From: Azohydromonas aeria
GTDB taxonomy: Bacteria; Pseudomonadota; Gammaproteobacteria; Burkholderiales; Burkholderiaceae_C
NCBI RefSeq assembly: GCF_009760915.1
Contig: NZ_VIDQ01000051.1
Span: 1 to 53,686 of the forward strand
Reading direction: 5' to 3'
DNA length: 53,686 nucleotides
Part shown: positions 32,187 through 40,149 of the stretch, in pieces
Numbering within the stretch: the first letter of the stretch is position 1
Layout: each line of letters begins with the position of its first letter
Program-made: the position numbers and the translations under genes
Notes under the pieces: generated by a model
The model's database searches: none
Told to the model about the DNA's origin: nothing
What the model saw: the letters and a program-made list of their open reading frames with translations, nothing else

Positions 32187-32957
32187 TCAGCCCGAGCGCT
32201 TGCCCTGCGCCCGCCACAGGTACTTTTCCAGCCGCTGCAGCGCCTGCGGCTGGGCGTCGGCGAAGCGGCAGCCCAGGCGCAGCCCGGCGGCGTCGGTGCT
32301 CATGAAGGTGACGTGCAGCAGCTCCAGCGTGAACTGCAGCCGCGTGTCGATGTCGAGCTCCAGCCAGGCGTGGGGCACGGTCTGGCCCGGGTGCAGCAGC
32401 GGTGGCTGGCCGTGGGGCAGCAGCAGCGCGCAGCCGCCCAGGCTCACGTCGAGCACCTGCAGCGACAGCGCCGTGCCGGGGTCGTCCGGGCAGCGCAGGT
32501 GCGCGGTGGGCGCGCCCGCGGGGCGCACGCGGCGGCTGCGGCGGCGGCTGATGCGCAGCACGCATGCCGGCAGCGCCGCCTGCAGCGAGCTGCCCGCGGC
32601 ACCGTGCGCCAGCAGCAGGTCGTGCAGCTCGAACTGCAACTGCACGCCGTCCAGGTAGGCGGTGGCCAGCGCCTCGGCGCCGGCCAGCAGCGCCTGCAGT
32701 TGCGGCGCGGCGGCGTCGGCGACTTCGAAGCCGATGCGCCGGCGCACGCCGTCGTGCGCCAGCAGCCGCGTGCCCAGCAGCGCGCCTTCAGGGGTGCTCA
32801 GGTGCAGCGGCGTGCCCTCGGCAATGAGGCGCCGCAGCAGCGAGGCGATGTCCAGCGGCGTGCGCAGCTGCCGCACCTCGGCGTCTTCGGGCGGCGGCAG
32901 TGCCGTGCAGGCCGGCCGGCGCGCCTCGTCGGCGAGGGCGTCGGCGCCGGTCGGCAT
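32187..32957 (-). CDS. YcgR-like flagellar brake protein with PilZ domain
   Basis: The product is 256 residues from the ATG at 32957. An N-terminal YcgR-type domain (residues about 30-125, LRTPLDIASLLRRLI) is followed by a PilZ domain. The c-di-GMP binding elements are present: RRRSRR at about 138-143 and DVSLGG at 170-175. YcgR binds c-di-GMP and slows the motor by contacting the rotor and MotA. It begins 9 bp after the fliT stop and so belongs to the fliST transcript, tying the brake to late flagellar expression. Confidence 0.85.
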   Translation of the reverse strand: MPTGADALADEARRPACTALPPPEDAEVRQLRTPLDIASLLRRLIAEGTPLHLSTPEGALLGTRLLAHDGVRRRIGFEVADAAAPQLQALLAGAEALATAYLDGVQLQFELHDLLLAHGAAGSSLQAALPACVLRISRRRSRRVRPAGAPTAHLRCPDDPGTALSLQVLDVSLGGCALLLPHGQPPLLHPGQTVPHAWLELDIDTRLQFTLELLHVTFMSTDAAGLRLGCRFADAQPQALQRLEKYLWRAQGKRSG

Positions 32958-32965
32958 GGCCGGGT

Positions 32966-33250
32966 TCAATGCAGCGTGCGCGGCTCGTCGAAGCCGGCAG
33001 GCAGGGGCCCGGCCAGGCTGCGGATGCGCGCGTCGTTGAGCAGGATGCGCTGCAGGATGCGGGCCTTGTCGCGCGCCTGTTGCGGCGCCAGTGCCTTGCT
33101 GCGCGCGGCCTGGTTGAGCGCGGAGATCAGCACCCCGCAGGCGCCTTCGAGCCGCATCACCTGGTCCCAGTCGCCGCGCTGCGCGGCCGACAGCATGTCG
33201 GCGCTGGCCTGTTCGATGGCTTCGTAGTAGCTCAGCAGCGGGGTGTCCAT
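32966..33250 (-). CDS. fliT: Flagellar protein FliT
   Basis: The product is 94 residues, normal for FliT, from the ATG at 33250 (MDTPLLSYYEAIEQ). FliT is the export chaperone of the cap protein FliD, and in enterobacteria also an antagonist of FlhDC. It is all helical, with a Met/Leu/Gln pattern and a C-terminal variable tail (GPLPAGFDEPRT). Position after fliS and before ycgR supports the call, since FliT sequences diverge strongly. Confidence 0.85.
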   Translation of the reverse strand: MDTPLLSYYEAIEQASADMLSAAQRGDWDQVMRLEGACGVLISALNQAARSKALAPQQARDKARILQRILLNDARIRSLAGPLPAGFDEPRTLH

Positions 33251-33333
33251 GGCGGGCGCGGTCGCTTCGGGCAGGAGAGCGGGAAAGGGCAGGCGGTGGT
33301 GCGGCGTGGCGTGCGGCGGACGGGCGAGGCGCG

Positions 33334-33768
33334 TCAGCGCGCGCCGTCCACCTTCGGGCCGATGGCTTCCCAGGCCTCGCGCAGCGGCTCGATGAGGCGC
33401 TTGCACTCGTCGAGCATCTCGGCGCTGGCGTGCAGGTTGGCCTGCGTCAGCCGCATCGACACGTAGCCGTAGAGGCTGTCGAGGTCGGCGGCGAGCTGGC
33501 CGCCCTGCCTGAGGTCGAGGGCGCTCTTGAGGCCCTCGTCGACGATGCGCGCGGCGCGGCCGATGGCGTTGCACTTGCCCGCCACGTCGCCCTGCGCGAT
33601 GGCGCCCTGCGCCTGCGCGATGGCGCCCAGCAGCCCGTCGAAGAGCATGGCCACGAGCCGGTGCGGCGAGGCGCCGGCCACGCCGGTGTGCACGCCCACC
33701 TGGTGGTAGGACTGGGCCAGGACGGCGCCGGGAGCGCGGCGGGGGGCGAAGGGAGAAGCGGAATACAT
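33334..33768 (-). CDS. fliS: Flagellin export chaperone FliS
   Basis: FliS binds the C-terminal disordered segment of flagellin in the cytoplasm and prevents early polymerisation. The product is 144 residues, with the family markers SYHQVGVHTGVAGASPHRLVAMLFDGLL and a later LDSLYGYVSMRLTQAN. The ATG at 33768 is preceded closely by a sigma-28-type promoter. fliT and the PilZ gene follow. Confidence 0.95.
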   Translation of the reverse strand: MYSASPFAPRRAPGAVLAQSYHQVGVHTGVAGASPHRLVAMLFDGLLGAIAQAQGAIAQGDVAGKCNAIGRAARIVDEGLKSALDLRQGGQLAADLDSLYGYVSMRLTQANLHASAEMLDECKRLIEPLREAWEAIGPKVDGAR

Positions 33769-33804
33769 GGCGGGTGGGCTGATCGGTGTTGTGCCTGGGT
33801 GTTC

Positions 33805-33832
33805 TTATCGGCCTCCCGCGGCTGGCGCTTGA
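33805..33832 (-). promoter_or_regulatory. Sigma-28 type promoter for fliS-fliT-ycgR
   Basis: Read on the minus strand: TCAAGCGC (33832-33825), 12 bases, then a perfect GCCGATAA (33812-33805). It lies 36 bp before the fliS start. The spacer is one base longer than the enterobacterial norm, as at the first HD-GYP-like gene. Confidence 0.7.
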
Positions 33833-33863
33833 GTGCCGAGTGGTTGCGTGCGCAGGTTTTTCT

Positions 33864-35282
33864 TCAGGTGTCGGAGGATGAAGTGCCCAGCGCCTTCATC
33901 TGCGCGGTCACGTACGACGACAGGCTGTTGAGCTTGCTCATGTTGGCGTCCAGCGCCTGATACTGCTTCTCCAGCCGCGCCTTGGTGTTGGCCACGCGCG
34001 CTTCGAGCTTTTCCTGGTCGGTCTGGTTGCGCTTGAGCTTGGTCTGCAGGCCCTCGGTGCGGCTGGTCACCAGGCCGTCGGTGCCGTTGAGCCGGTCGGC
34101 CAGCTCGCGGAATCGCACCGCCAGGCCGTCGTTGCTCGCCGTCGCGGTGTCGGTGCTGGCGAAGAGCTTGCGCACCTCGTCAGGCTGCTGCAGCGCCGTC
34201 TTGGCCTTGGCCGTGTCGAGCTTGAGGGTGCCGTCGCTGCTGGTGTCGAAGCCCACGGCGCGCAGGCTGGAGAACACGCCGGCGGCGCCGTTGCTGGCGT
34301 TGAAGAGGCCGCGCAGCTGGCTGCGCAGGCTGATGGCGGCGCTGTCGCCCTGCAGCGTGGCGGCGGTCTTGGTGCTGGCGTTGTACCTGGTCTGCGTCAC
34401 CAGGTAGGAGTTCAGGGCGTTGTAGGCACCCATGAAGTCCTGCATGGCCTTGAGCTGCGCTTCGGCGTCGTTGGCCACCGACACCTTCACCGGCGTGTCG
34501 CTGGTCTTGTTGAGCGTCAGCGACAGGCCGTCGAGCGCGCCCGTGACCTGGTTGGTGGTGGACTCGGACTCCACGCCGTTGATGGTGAACCTGGCGTTCT
34601 GCGCGGCCTGGCCCTGCGTCATCTCGGGGCCGCCGCTCAGGCCGGCGGCGTAGCTGAAGTCGGCCATGCCGTCGGTGCCGGTGACCATGATCTGGTCGTT
34701 GAGCCCGGTGGACTTGGCGCTCAGCGCCAGGCGGGAGGTGCCATCGGGGTTCCTTACCACCGAGGCGGTGACGCCGGCGCCGGAAGCGTTGATCTTGTCG
34801 CGCACCGCCTCCAGCGTGGCGCCGGCCTCGAAGCTCATGTTCATGGCCGCGGAGCCGGACTTGGCCACGGGCGGGGGGCCGTAGTCCTGCACCAGCTGGA
34901 TCGAGAGCGTGCCCGCGCCCATTGAGGCGGAGGTGGCGATGGCACGCGAGTACAGCGTCTGCGAATAGGCGATCTGCTGCACCGTCACCGAGTACTCTCC
35001 CGAAGCGACGGCGCCGCTGGAGCTGGCCGTGAGCACGCTGGGGTCAGAGGCGGTGGCCGTGCCCTGCTTCCACAGCGTCGGGCCGGCCAGGGCGGCGGCC
35101 TTGTCGCGCAGGTCCGACACCAGGCTCTGGACCTTGCCGTAGGCGGAGATCTGCGTCTGGATCGACGAGGCCGCCTTTTGCAGGTTGGCAATGGGCTGGC
35201 GCTCCAGGCTCACCAGCTGGGAAACGATGCTGCCGGCATCGAGGCCGCTGCCGATGCCAAGCGAGGAGACGGTGCCGCTCAT
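33864..35282 (-). CDS. fliD: Flagellar filament cap protein FliD
   Basis: FliD forms the pentameric cap that folds exported flagellin at the filament tip. The product is 472 residues, starting MSGTVSSLGIGSGLDAGSIV, the family's N-terminal signature. FliD N- and C-terminal coiled coils flank a beta-rich centre; the C-terminal segment has RFRELADRLNGTDGLVTSRTEGLQ. It is preceded by its own sigma-28 site and lies between fliC1 and fliS. Confidence 0.96.
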   Translation of the reverse strand: MSGTVSSLGIGSGLDAGSIVSQLVSLERQPIANLQKAASSIQTQISAYGKVQSLVSDLRDKAAALAGPTLWKQGTATASDPSVLTASSSGAVASGEYSVTVQQIAYSQTLYSRAIATSASMGAGTLSIQLVQDYGPPPVAKSGSAAMNMSFEAGATLEAVRDKINASGAGVTASVVRNPDGTSRLALSAKSTGLNDQIMVTGTDGMADFSYAAGLSGGPEMTQGQAAQNARFTINGVESESTTNQVTGALDGLSLTLNKTSDTPVKVSVANDAEAQLKAMQDFMGAYNALNSYLVTQTRYNASTKTAATLQGDSAAISLRSQLRGLFNASNGAAGVFSSLRAVGFDTSSDGTLKLDTAKAKTALQQPDEVRKLFASTDTATASNDGLAVRFRELADRLNGTDGLVTSRTEGLQTKLKRNQTDQEKLEARVANTKARLEKQYQALDANMSKLNSLSSYVTAQMKALGTSSSDT

Positions 35283-35313
35283 GCTCGCTGTCCTTTAATG
35301 GAAGTTCACTGGC

Positions 35314-35340
35314 AAATCGGCACGGCGGCGCGGAACTTGA
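35314..35340 (-). promoter_or_regulatory. Sigma-28 type promoter for fliD
   Basis: Read on the minus strand: TCAAGTTC (35340-35333), 11 bases, then GCCGATTT (35321-35314). The -10 box differs from consensus in the last two bases only. It lies 31 bp upstream of the fliD start. Confidence 0.7.
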
Positions 35341-35404
35341 GGGTCGAATGTGCGCGCGCGGGCACGCCGGCGGCGCGGGCGCGCATTCGGTCTCCCTCCC
35401 GTCC

Positions 35405-35423
35405 GGCGCCCGCGACGGGCGCC
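35405..35423 (-). terminator. Hairpin just after fliC1, possible terminator
   Basis: GGCGCCCG, loop of three, CGGGCGCC: a perfect 8-bp stem beginning 6 bp after the fliC1 stop. No T-run follows on the minus strand, so it may stabilise the abundant flagellin mRNA's 3' end rather than terminate efficiently. Confidence 0.5.
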
Positions 35424-35429
35424 GCTGCC

Positions 35430-36296
35430 TCAGCCCTGCAGCAGCTTTGCCACCTGCTGGGGCATCTGGTTGGCCTGGGCGAGCATGGCGGTACCGGCCT
35501 GCTGCAGGATCTGCGCGCGCGAGAGGTTGGCGGTTTCCGCGGCGAAGTCGGTGTCCATGATGCGGCTCTTGGCAGCCGACTGGTTCTCCACCGAGGTCTG
35601 CAGGTTGGAGATCACGGAGTCGAAGCGCACCTGCGTGGCACCCATGAGGCCGCGCTGCGTGTTGACGGTGTCGATGGCCGCGTCGATGTTGTCGATGACG
35701 GTGCTGATGGCCGCGGCGTTGGCGGTGTTGTCGATGACGGCACGGCCCGCGCCGGTGTTGTCGGTGCCGGCCACGGCGGTCATCGTGGCGTCAGCGGTCA
35801 GGTCCGTGGTCGTGACGGTGATGGAGTCGTCGCTGGTGGTGTTGGCGCCGATCTGGAACTGCATCGCGCCGGCATCGGCACCCAGGATGTTCTTGCCGTT
35901 GAAGGTCGTGCCGCCGAGCACGCGCTGCACTTCCTTGGCCAGCTCGCCGAATTCCTTGTCCAGCGAGTCCTTGTCGGAGTTGCTGTTGGTGTCGTTGGAG
36001 GCCTGCACGGCGAGTTCGCGCATGCGCTGCAGCGCGTCGCTGACGCGGCCCAGCGCGCCTTCGGCGGTCTGCGCCAGGGAGATGCCGTCGTTGGAGTTGC
36101 GCATGGCCACGTTCATGCCGCGCACCTGCGCGCTCATGCGCTCGGCGATGGCCAGGCCGGCAGCGTCGTCCTTGGCGCTGTTGACGCGCAGGCCGCTGGA
36201 CAGGCGCTGCATGGCGGTGGCCTGGGCGCTCTGGCTGTTGTTGAGGTTGTGCTGCGCGTTGAGCGAAGCAAGGTTGGTGTTGATGACCTGTGACAT
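35430..36296 (-). CDS. fliC: Flagellin FliC, copy 1
   Basis: The product is 288 residues: a short flagellin with conserved N-terminal D0/D1 (INTNLASLNAQHNLNNSQ; RLSSGLRVNSAKDDAAG) and C-terminal D1/D0 (LSRAQILQQAGTAMLAQAN), and only a small Thr/Asp-rich central part. It is almost identical to copy 2 over most of its length; differences cluster in the first 25 residues and a few central positions (AMQ/ALQ; LTADATM/MTADATI). GGAGAG lies 7 bases before the ATG. No sigma-28 site is visible in the 225 bp upstream, and the terminator of copy 2 lies there, so its expression is unclear. Confidence 0.95.
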   Translation of the reverse strand: MSQVINTNLASLNAQHNLNNSQSAQATAMQRLSSGLRVNSAKDDAAGLAIAERMSAQVRGMNVAMRNSNDGISLAQTAEGALGRVSDALQRMRELAVQASNDTNSNSDKDSLDKEFGELAKEVQRVLGGTTFNGKNILGADAGAMQFQIGANTTSDDSITVTTTDLTADATMTAVAGTDNTGAGRAVIDNTANAAAISTVIDNIDAAIDTVNTQRGLMGATQVRFDSVISNLQTSVENQSAAKSRIMDTDFAAETANLSRAQILQQAGTAMLAQANQMPQQVAKLLQG

Positions 36297-36430
36297 CGCG
36301 GCTCTCCGGTTCGGGCGCCGGCGGGGAGTCCGGGCGCGGGATGGTGTTCGTGAGGCCCCGATTCTTGGGCGTCGCGGCGGCTGCGTATGCGGCGACTAGC
36401 GGGGTATTTCCGGCCCAGTTCGGGCAGCAA

Positions 36431-36466
36431 AGAGAAAGGCCGCGCTCCGGCGGGGAGGGCGGCCTT
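36431..36466 (-). terminator. Rho-independent terminator of fliC2
   Basis: Read on minus: AAGGCCGC, a 15-base GC-rich loop, GCGGCCTT, then TCTCTTTGC. The 8-bp stem (36459-36466 with 36436-36443) and T-rich tail lie about 56 bp after the fliC2 stop and separate the two flagellin genes. Confidence 0.75.
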
Positions 36467-36521
36467 CGGGGGTGCAGCAGCGGTCGCGCCCTGGGCGCTG
36501 CCGCTGTTGCCGAGCCAGTGC

Positions 36522-37385
36522 TTACTGCAGGAGCTTGACGACCTGCTGGGGCATCTGGTTGGCCTGGGCGAGCATGGCGGTACCGGCCTGCTGCAGGATC
36601 TGCGCGCGCGAGAGGTTGGCGGTTTCCGCGGCGAAGTCGGTGTCCATGATGCGGCTCTTGGCAGCCGACTGGTTCTCCACCGAGGTCTGCAGGTTGGAGA
36701 TCACGGAGTCGAAGCGCACCTGCGTGGCACCCATGAGGCCGCGCTGCGTGTTGACGGTGTCGATGGCCGCGTCGATGTTGTCGATGACGGTGCTGATGGC
36801 CGCGGCGTTGGCGGTGTTGTCGATGACGGCACGGCCCGCGCCGGTGTTGTCGGTGCCGGCCACGGCGGTGATCGTGGCATCAGCGGTCATGTCCGTGGTC
36901 GTGACGGTGATGGAGTCGTCGCTGGTGGTGTTGGCGCCGATCTGGAACTGCAGCGCACCGGCATCGGCGCCCAGGATGTTCTTGCCGTTGAAGGTCGTGC
37001 CGCCCATGACGCGCTGGATTTCCTTGGCCAGCTCGCCGAATTCCTTGTCCAGCGAGTCCTTGTCGGAGTTGCTGTTGGTGTCGTTGGAGGCCTGCACGGC
37101 GAGTTCGCGCATGCGCTGCAGCGCGTCGCCGACGCGACCCAGCGCGCCTTCGGCGGTCTGCGCCAGGGAGATGCCGTCGTTGGAGTTGCGCACTGCCACG
37201 TTCATGCCGCGCACCTGGGCATTCATGCGCTCGGCGATGGCCAGGCCGGCAGCGTCGTCCTTGGCGCTGTTGACGCGCAGGCCGCTGGACAGGCGCTGCA
37301 TGGCGGTGGATTGCGCGCTCTGGCTGGTGCTGAGGTTGCGCTGCGCGTTGATCGACGCGATGTTGGTGTTGACAGACATGCTCAT
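36522..37385 (-). CDS. fliC: Flagellin FliC, copy 2
   Basis: The product is 287 residues beginning MSMSVNTNIASINAQRNLSTSQ. GGAG lies about 8 bases before the first ATG; the second Met is two codons on. It has the same architecture as copy 1, with which it shares long runs of identical DNA at a 1089-bp offset, consistent with a recent duplication or continuing gene conversion. It has one or two sigma-28-type promoters upstream and its own terminator, so it is probably the main filament subunit. The central region is Thr/Ser/Asn-rich and a possible O-glycosylation target. Confidence 0.95.
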   Translation of the reverse strand: MSMSVNTNIASINAQRNLSTSQSAQSTAMQRLSSGLRVNSAKDDAAGLAIAERMNAQVRGMNVAVRNSNDGISLAQTAEGALGRVGDALQRMRELAVQASNDTNSNSDKDSLDKEFGELAKEIQRVMGGTTFNGKNILGADAGALQFQIGANTTSDDSITVTTTDMTADATITAVAGTDNTGAGRAVIDNTANAAAISTVIDNIDAAIDTVNTQRGLMGATQVRFDSVISNLQTSVENQSAAKSRIMDTDFAAETANLSRAQILQQAGTAMLAQANQMPQQVVKLLQ

Positions 37386-37481
37386 GATGGAACTCCGTGT
37401 CTAGTGGATAGCCCGGCAGACGCCGGCGTTGCGGCCACTGCTGTCGGTTTTGACGAACCGTTGTGTGATCCGTTGCTTGGT

Positions 37482-37509
37482 GTATCGGCGCGGCCTCCGG
37501 AGAACTTGA
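37482..37509 (-). promoter_or_regulatory. Proximal sigma-28 type candidate promoter for fliC2
   Basis: Read on minus: TCAAGTTC (37509-37502), 12 bases, then GCCGATAC (37489-37482). It is 97 bp before the fliC2 start. Confidence 0.6.
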
Positions 37510-37582
37510 GGCCATGTCAACAGAAAAATGCGGGGCTTTTTTCGGCCATTTCAGGCGACCGAGGCCCGGGCTTTCCAACCCG

Positions 37583-37609
37583 TTATCGGAGCCTGCGCGG
37601 CGGACTTGA
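37583..37609 (-). promoter_or_regulatory. Distal sigma-28 type candidate promoter for fliC2
   Basis: Read on minus: TCAAGTCC (37609-37602), 11 bases, then TCCGATAA (37590-37583). Spacing is ideal and the -10 box has one mismatch; the leader would be about 190 nt. Confidence 0.6.
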
Positions 37610-37780
37610 GGCCCTCGTGCGGGCCCGGCGCGGGGACAGGCCTGTAGGAAAAAGCCTTACACGGGCCCTGGAAGAAAAAGGACTCCAGGCACGGAGATGG
37701 ACCGATATTGCCGCTTTATTTCCGGCTCTACAGTTCGCTACACGCTGAGAACGCGCCCACCTTCCTACCGGAGACCGCCC

Positions 37781-38104
37781 ATGAACACCGAACAGATCCT
37801 TGCCGAAATCCGGGAAGCCAACCTGTCGTACCTGATGCTCGCGCAGAGCCTGATCCGCGGCGACCGCGAGCAGGCGCTGTACCGGTTGGGCGTCTCCGAC
37901 GAGACCGCGGGCCTGATCGCGGCGCTGACGCCGGCGCAGATGCTCAAGATCGCCTCGGGCAGCACGCTGCTGTGCCGCTTCCGCATGGACGACGAGCTGG
38001 TGTGGAACCTGCTGACCAACCATGGCCGCGGCGCCGCCAACGACGGCGTCAACCGGCTGCATGCCTCGATCCTGATGGCCGGGCGCCACCAGGAAGCGGC
38101 CTGA
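37781..38104 (+). CDS. flhD: Flagellar transcriptional activator FlhD
   Basis: The product is 107 residues. FlhD is half of the FlhD4C2 complex that switches on early flagellar operons with sigma-70. It is all helical, with the family pattern LAEIREANLSYLMLAQSLI and FRMDDELVWNLL. GGAG lies 7 bases before the ATG. flhC follows after 63 bp. Presence of flhDC rather than fleQ supports a betaproteobacterial flagellar hierarchy. Confidence 0.96.
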   Translation: MNTEQILAEIREANLSYLMLAQSLIRGDREQALYRLGVSDETAGLIAALTPAQMLKIASGSTLLCRFRMDDELVWNLLTNHGRGAANDGVNRLHASILMAGRHQEAA

Positions 38105-38167
38105 TCCGGCCGCTGCCGCCGATCCGACGAACCCCGACCCCGCCTTTCCTCCGGAAGAAGCTGAACC

Positions 38168-38707
38168 ATGGCCCGCAACAAGAGCATCCTGTCCGAAGCC
38201 CGCCAGATCGAGCGCGCCGTCACGCTGATCAACCTGGGCGCGCGGCTGCAGGTGCTCGAGAGCGAGACGGACCTCAGCTACGAGCGGCTGCTGCGGCTGT
38301 ACAAGGAAGTCTCGGGCAAGAGCCCGAGCAAGGGGCAGCTGCCGTTCTCGACGGACTGGTTCATGACCTGGCAGCCCAACATCCACGCCAGCCTGTTCCT
38401 CAACATCCACGAGTACCTCAACAAGAGCGCGGCGCTGGAGGACATCGACATCATCATCAAGGCCTACCAGCTGTACCTGGAGCACACCGGTGCGCAGCAG
38501 CTGGAGCCGCTGCTGTCGGTCACGCGCGCGTGGCGCCTGGTGAAGTTCATGGACAACGGCATGCTGGCCATGACCAAGTGCAGCCGCTGCGGCGGGCACT
38601 TCGTGACGCACCCGCACGAGATCGCCAAGCATTACGTGTGCGGGCTGTGCAACCCGCCGGCGCGCGCGGGCAAGGGCAAGGCCGCGGGCAGCCTGTCGAT
38701 GCATTGA
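38168..38707 (+). CDS. flhC: Flagellar transcriptional activator FlhC
   Basis: The product is 179 residues. FlhC is the DNA-contacting partner of FlhD. The zinc site is intact: C138 and C141 (KCSRCGG), C158 and C161 (VCGLCNPP), matching the Cys4 cluster of enterobacterial FlhC. The N-terminal helical domain has ETDLSYERLLRLYKEVSG. It is the second gene of the flhDC operon. A GGGGCTGCAGCCCC hairpin follows within 25 bp of the stop. Confidence 0.97.
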   Translation: MARNKSILSEARQIERAVTLINLGARLQVLESETDLSYERLLRLYKEVSGKSPSKGQLPFSTDWFMTWQPNIHASLFLNIHEYLNKSAALEDIDIIIKAYQLYLEHTGAQQLEPLLSVTRAWRLVKFMDNGMLAMTKCSRCGGHFVTHPHEIAKHYVCGLCNPPARAGKGKAAGSLSMH

Positions 38708-38790
38708 CGGCGCCGGGGCTGCAGCCCCGTGGGGCCACGGCTCGCGGGTGCCGCAATGCGGGCACCGCGGGGGCGGCGCACCGATTTTCC

Positions 38791-38818
38791 TCAAGGGCGG
38801 TGCCTGCGCCGCCGATAA
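38791..38818 (+). promoter_or_regulatory. Sigma-28 type promoter for the HD-GYP-like gene cluster
   Basis: TCAAGGGC (38791-38798), 12 bases, then a perfect GCCGATAA (38811-38818), 46 bp before the first HD-GYP-like gene. It puts these three paralogues in the late flagellar regulon. Confidence 0.65.
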
Positions 38819-38863
38819 GGCCGGCAGCGGGCCGGCACGGCGCAGCCCGCGCCGTGTCCTGCC

Positions 38864-40048
38864 GTGAAGCTCGCTCCCTTTCCCATCCAGTTCGTGCTCT
38901 CGCACCCCTCGTTGCCCTTCGACGTCTTCAACGTCCAGGGCCACTTGCTGCTGGCCGCGGGGCAGCCCATCGACGCGCAGACGCGGCAGCAGCTCTCGCG
39001 CTGGGCGCTGTATGCCGACGCGACGCTGAGCCAGGCCTGGCGCCGCGAACTGGCCAACCGGGCCGTAGCGCGCCAGGGCGGCGACGAACCCGAGGAGTTC
39101 GACGAGGACGAGCTGCGCCAGCGCGCGCGGCGCCTGAACCTGAGCCAGCAGTGGATGCTGCTGGTGCTGGCCCTGGAGTCGGCGCTGCGCGAGCCGCAGC
39201 CCGACGGCGCCTGGGTACGCGAGGCGCTGGCGGTGCGCCAGCGCGCGCGCCGCCTGGCCGAGGCGCTGCCCGACGCCTCCACGTGCCATCTCGTGCACGT
39301 CGGCGGCACGACCACCCATCTCTACAGCTGTCACCAGGCGCTGCGCAGCATGGTGGTGGCCGGAGCCTGCGCGCGCGCGCTGGGCTGGAGCGAGGCCCAG
39401 GTGGCCTCGCTGGAATGCGCGGCGCTGACCATGAACGTGGCGCTGCGCCCGTTGCAGGACATGCTGGCGCAGCGCGACGCGGGCCTGAGCGCGGGTCTGC
39501 GCTGGCAGGTGGCGCAGCATCCGCGCGAGGCCGCGAAGCTGCTGGCGGCCGCGGGCGTGGCCGACCCGGTGTGGCTGGGCGCGGTGCTGCTGCACCACGA
39601 CGCGGCGGTGGGCGCGCTGCCGCCGGCCGGGCTCACGCCGGCGCAGCAGGCGGCGCAGCTGCTGCGCCGGGTGGACATCTTCGGCGCCAAGCTCAGCCGG
39701 CGCGGCCGGCGCGCGCCGCTGAGCGGATTGCGCGCCGTGCGCGAAACCTGCCTGGGGCCGGACGGGCAGTCCGACGCCATCGGCGCGGCGCTGCTGCAGG
39801 CGGTGGGCCTGTACCCGCCGGGCAGCTTCGTGCGCCTGGCCAGCGGCGAGGCGGCGCTGGTGCTGGCGCGCGGCAGCCGCGTCAACGCGCCGCGCGTGGG
39901 AGCCTTCACCGGCGCCGACGGCGCGCTGCTCGCGCTGCCGCGGCTGCGCGACACGGCGCAGCCGGCCTTCGCCGTGAAGGCGGCGCTCGATGCCGCACAG
40001 GTGCCCGAGCGGCCCGACCACGAGCAGCTGCTGGCCCTGCTGCGCTGA
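38864..40048 (+). CDS. Degenerate HD-GYP-like protein, paralogue 1
   Basis: The product is 394 residues starting at GTG 38864, in the same gccGTGaa context as its two neighbours. An N-terminal domain with LPFDVFNVQGHLLLAAGQPID resembles the lead-in of HD-GYP proteins. The HD-like core has CHQALRSM (first His), then LTMNVALRPLQ where active enzymes have LLHDIGK, so the catalytic HD is lost. HPREAAKLL and LLHHD remain; the GYP motif does not. The end (AVGLYPPGSFVRLASGE) is typical of HD-GYP C-termini. I infer a non-catalytic c-di-GMP or signalling protein. The HD-GYP relationship is my reading of motifs, not a search result. Confidence 0.7.
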   Translation: MKLAPFPIQFVLSHPSLPFDVFNVQGHLLLAAGQPIDAQTRQQLSRWALYADATLSQAWRRELANRAVARQGGDEPEEFDEDELRQRARRLNLSQQWMLLVLALESALREPQPDGAWVREALAVRQRARRLAEALPDASTCHLVHVGGTTTHLYSCHQALRSMVVAGACARALGWSEAQVASLECAALTMNVALRPLQDMLAQRDAGLSAGLRWQVAQHPREAAKLLAAAGVADPVWLGAVLLHHDAAVGALPPAGLTPAQQAAQLLRRVDIFGAKLSRRGRRAPLSGLRAVRETCLGPDGQSDAIGAALLQAVGLYPPGSFVRLASGEAALVLARGSRVNAPRVGAFTGADGALLALPRLRDTAQPAFAVKAALDAAQVPERPDHEQLLALLR

Positions 40049-40149
40049 AGGCGCCATGCCCGGCGGCGCGGCGTCTTGATTCAGGACAAATCCGCTGCGA
40101 CCGGATCAGGTAAGTATCGGTAACGGCTCGACCAGGCCGTGGACCCGCC

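Larger units (their letters stand above)
37386..37780. other. 395-bp intergenic control region between fliC2 and flhD
   Basis: The divergent spacer has two sigma-28-type sites facing fliC2 (37482-37509 and 37583-37609) and, towards flhD, a CCGCTTTATTTCCGGCT block (37711-37727) resembling blocks before flhB and flhA. CCGGAG, a good ribosome site, lies 7 bases before the flhD ATG. No gene is seen. It is locally richer in A and T (runs such as GAAAAAG near 37650 and 37675) than the genes around it, as expected of a regulatory spacer. Confidence 0.7.
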
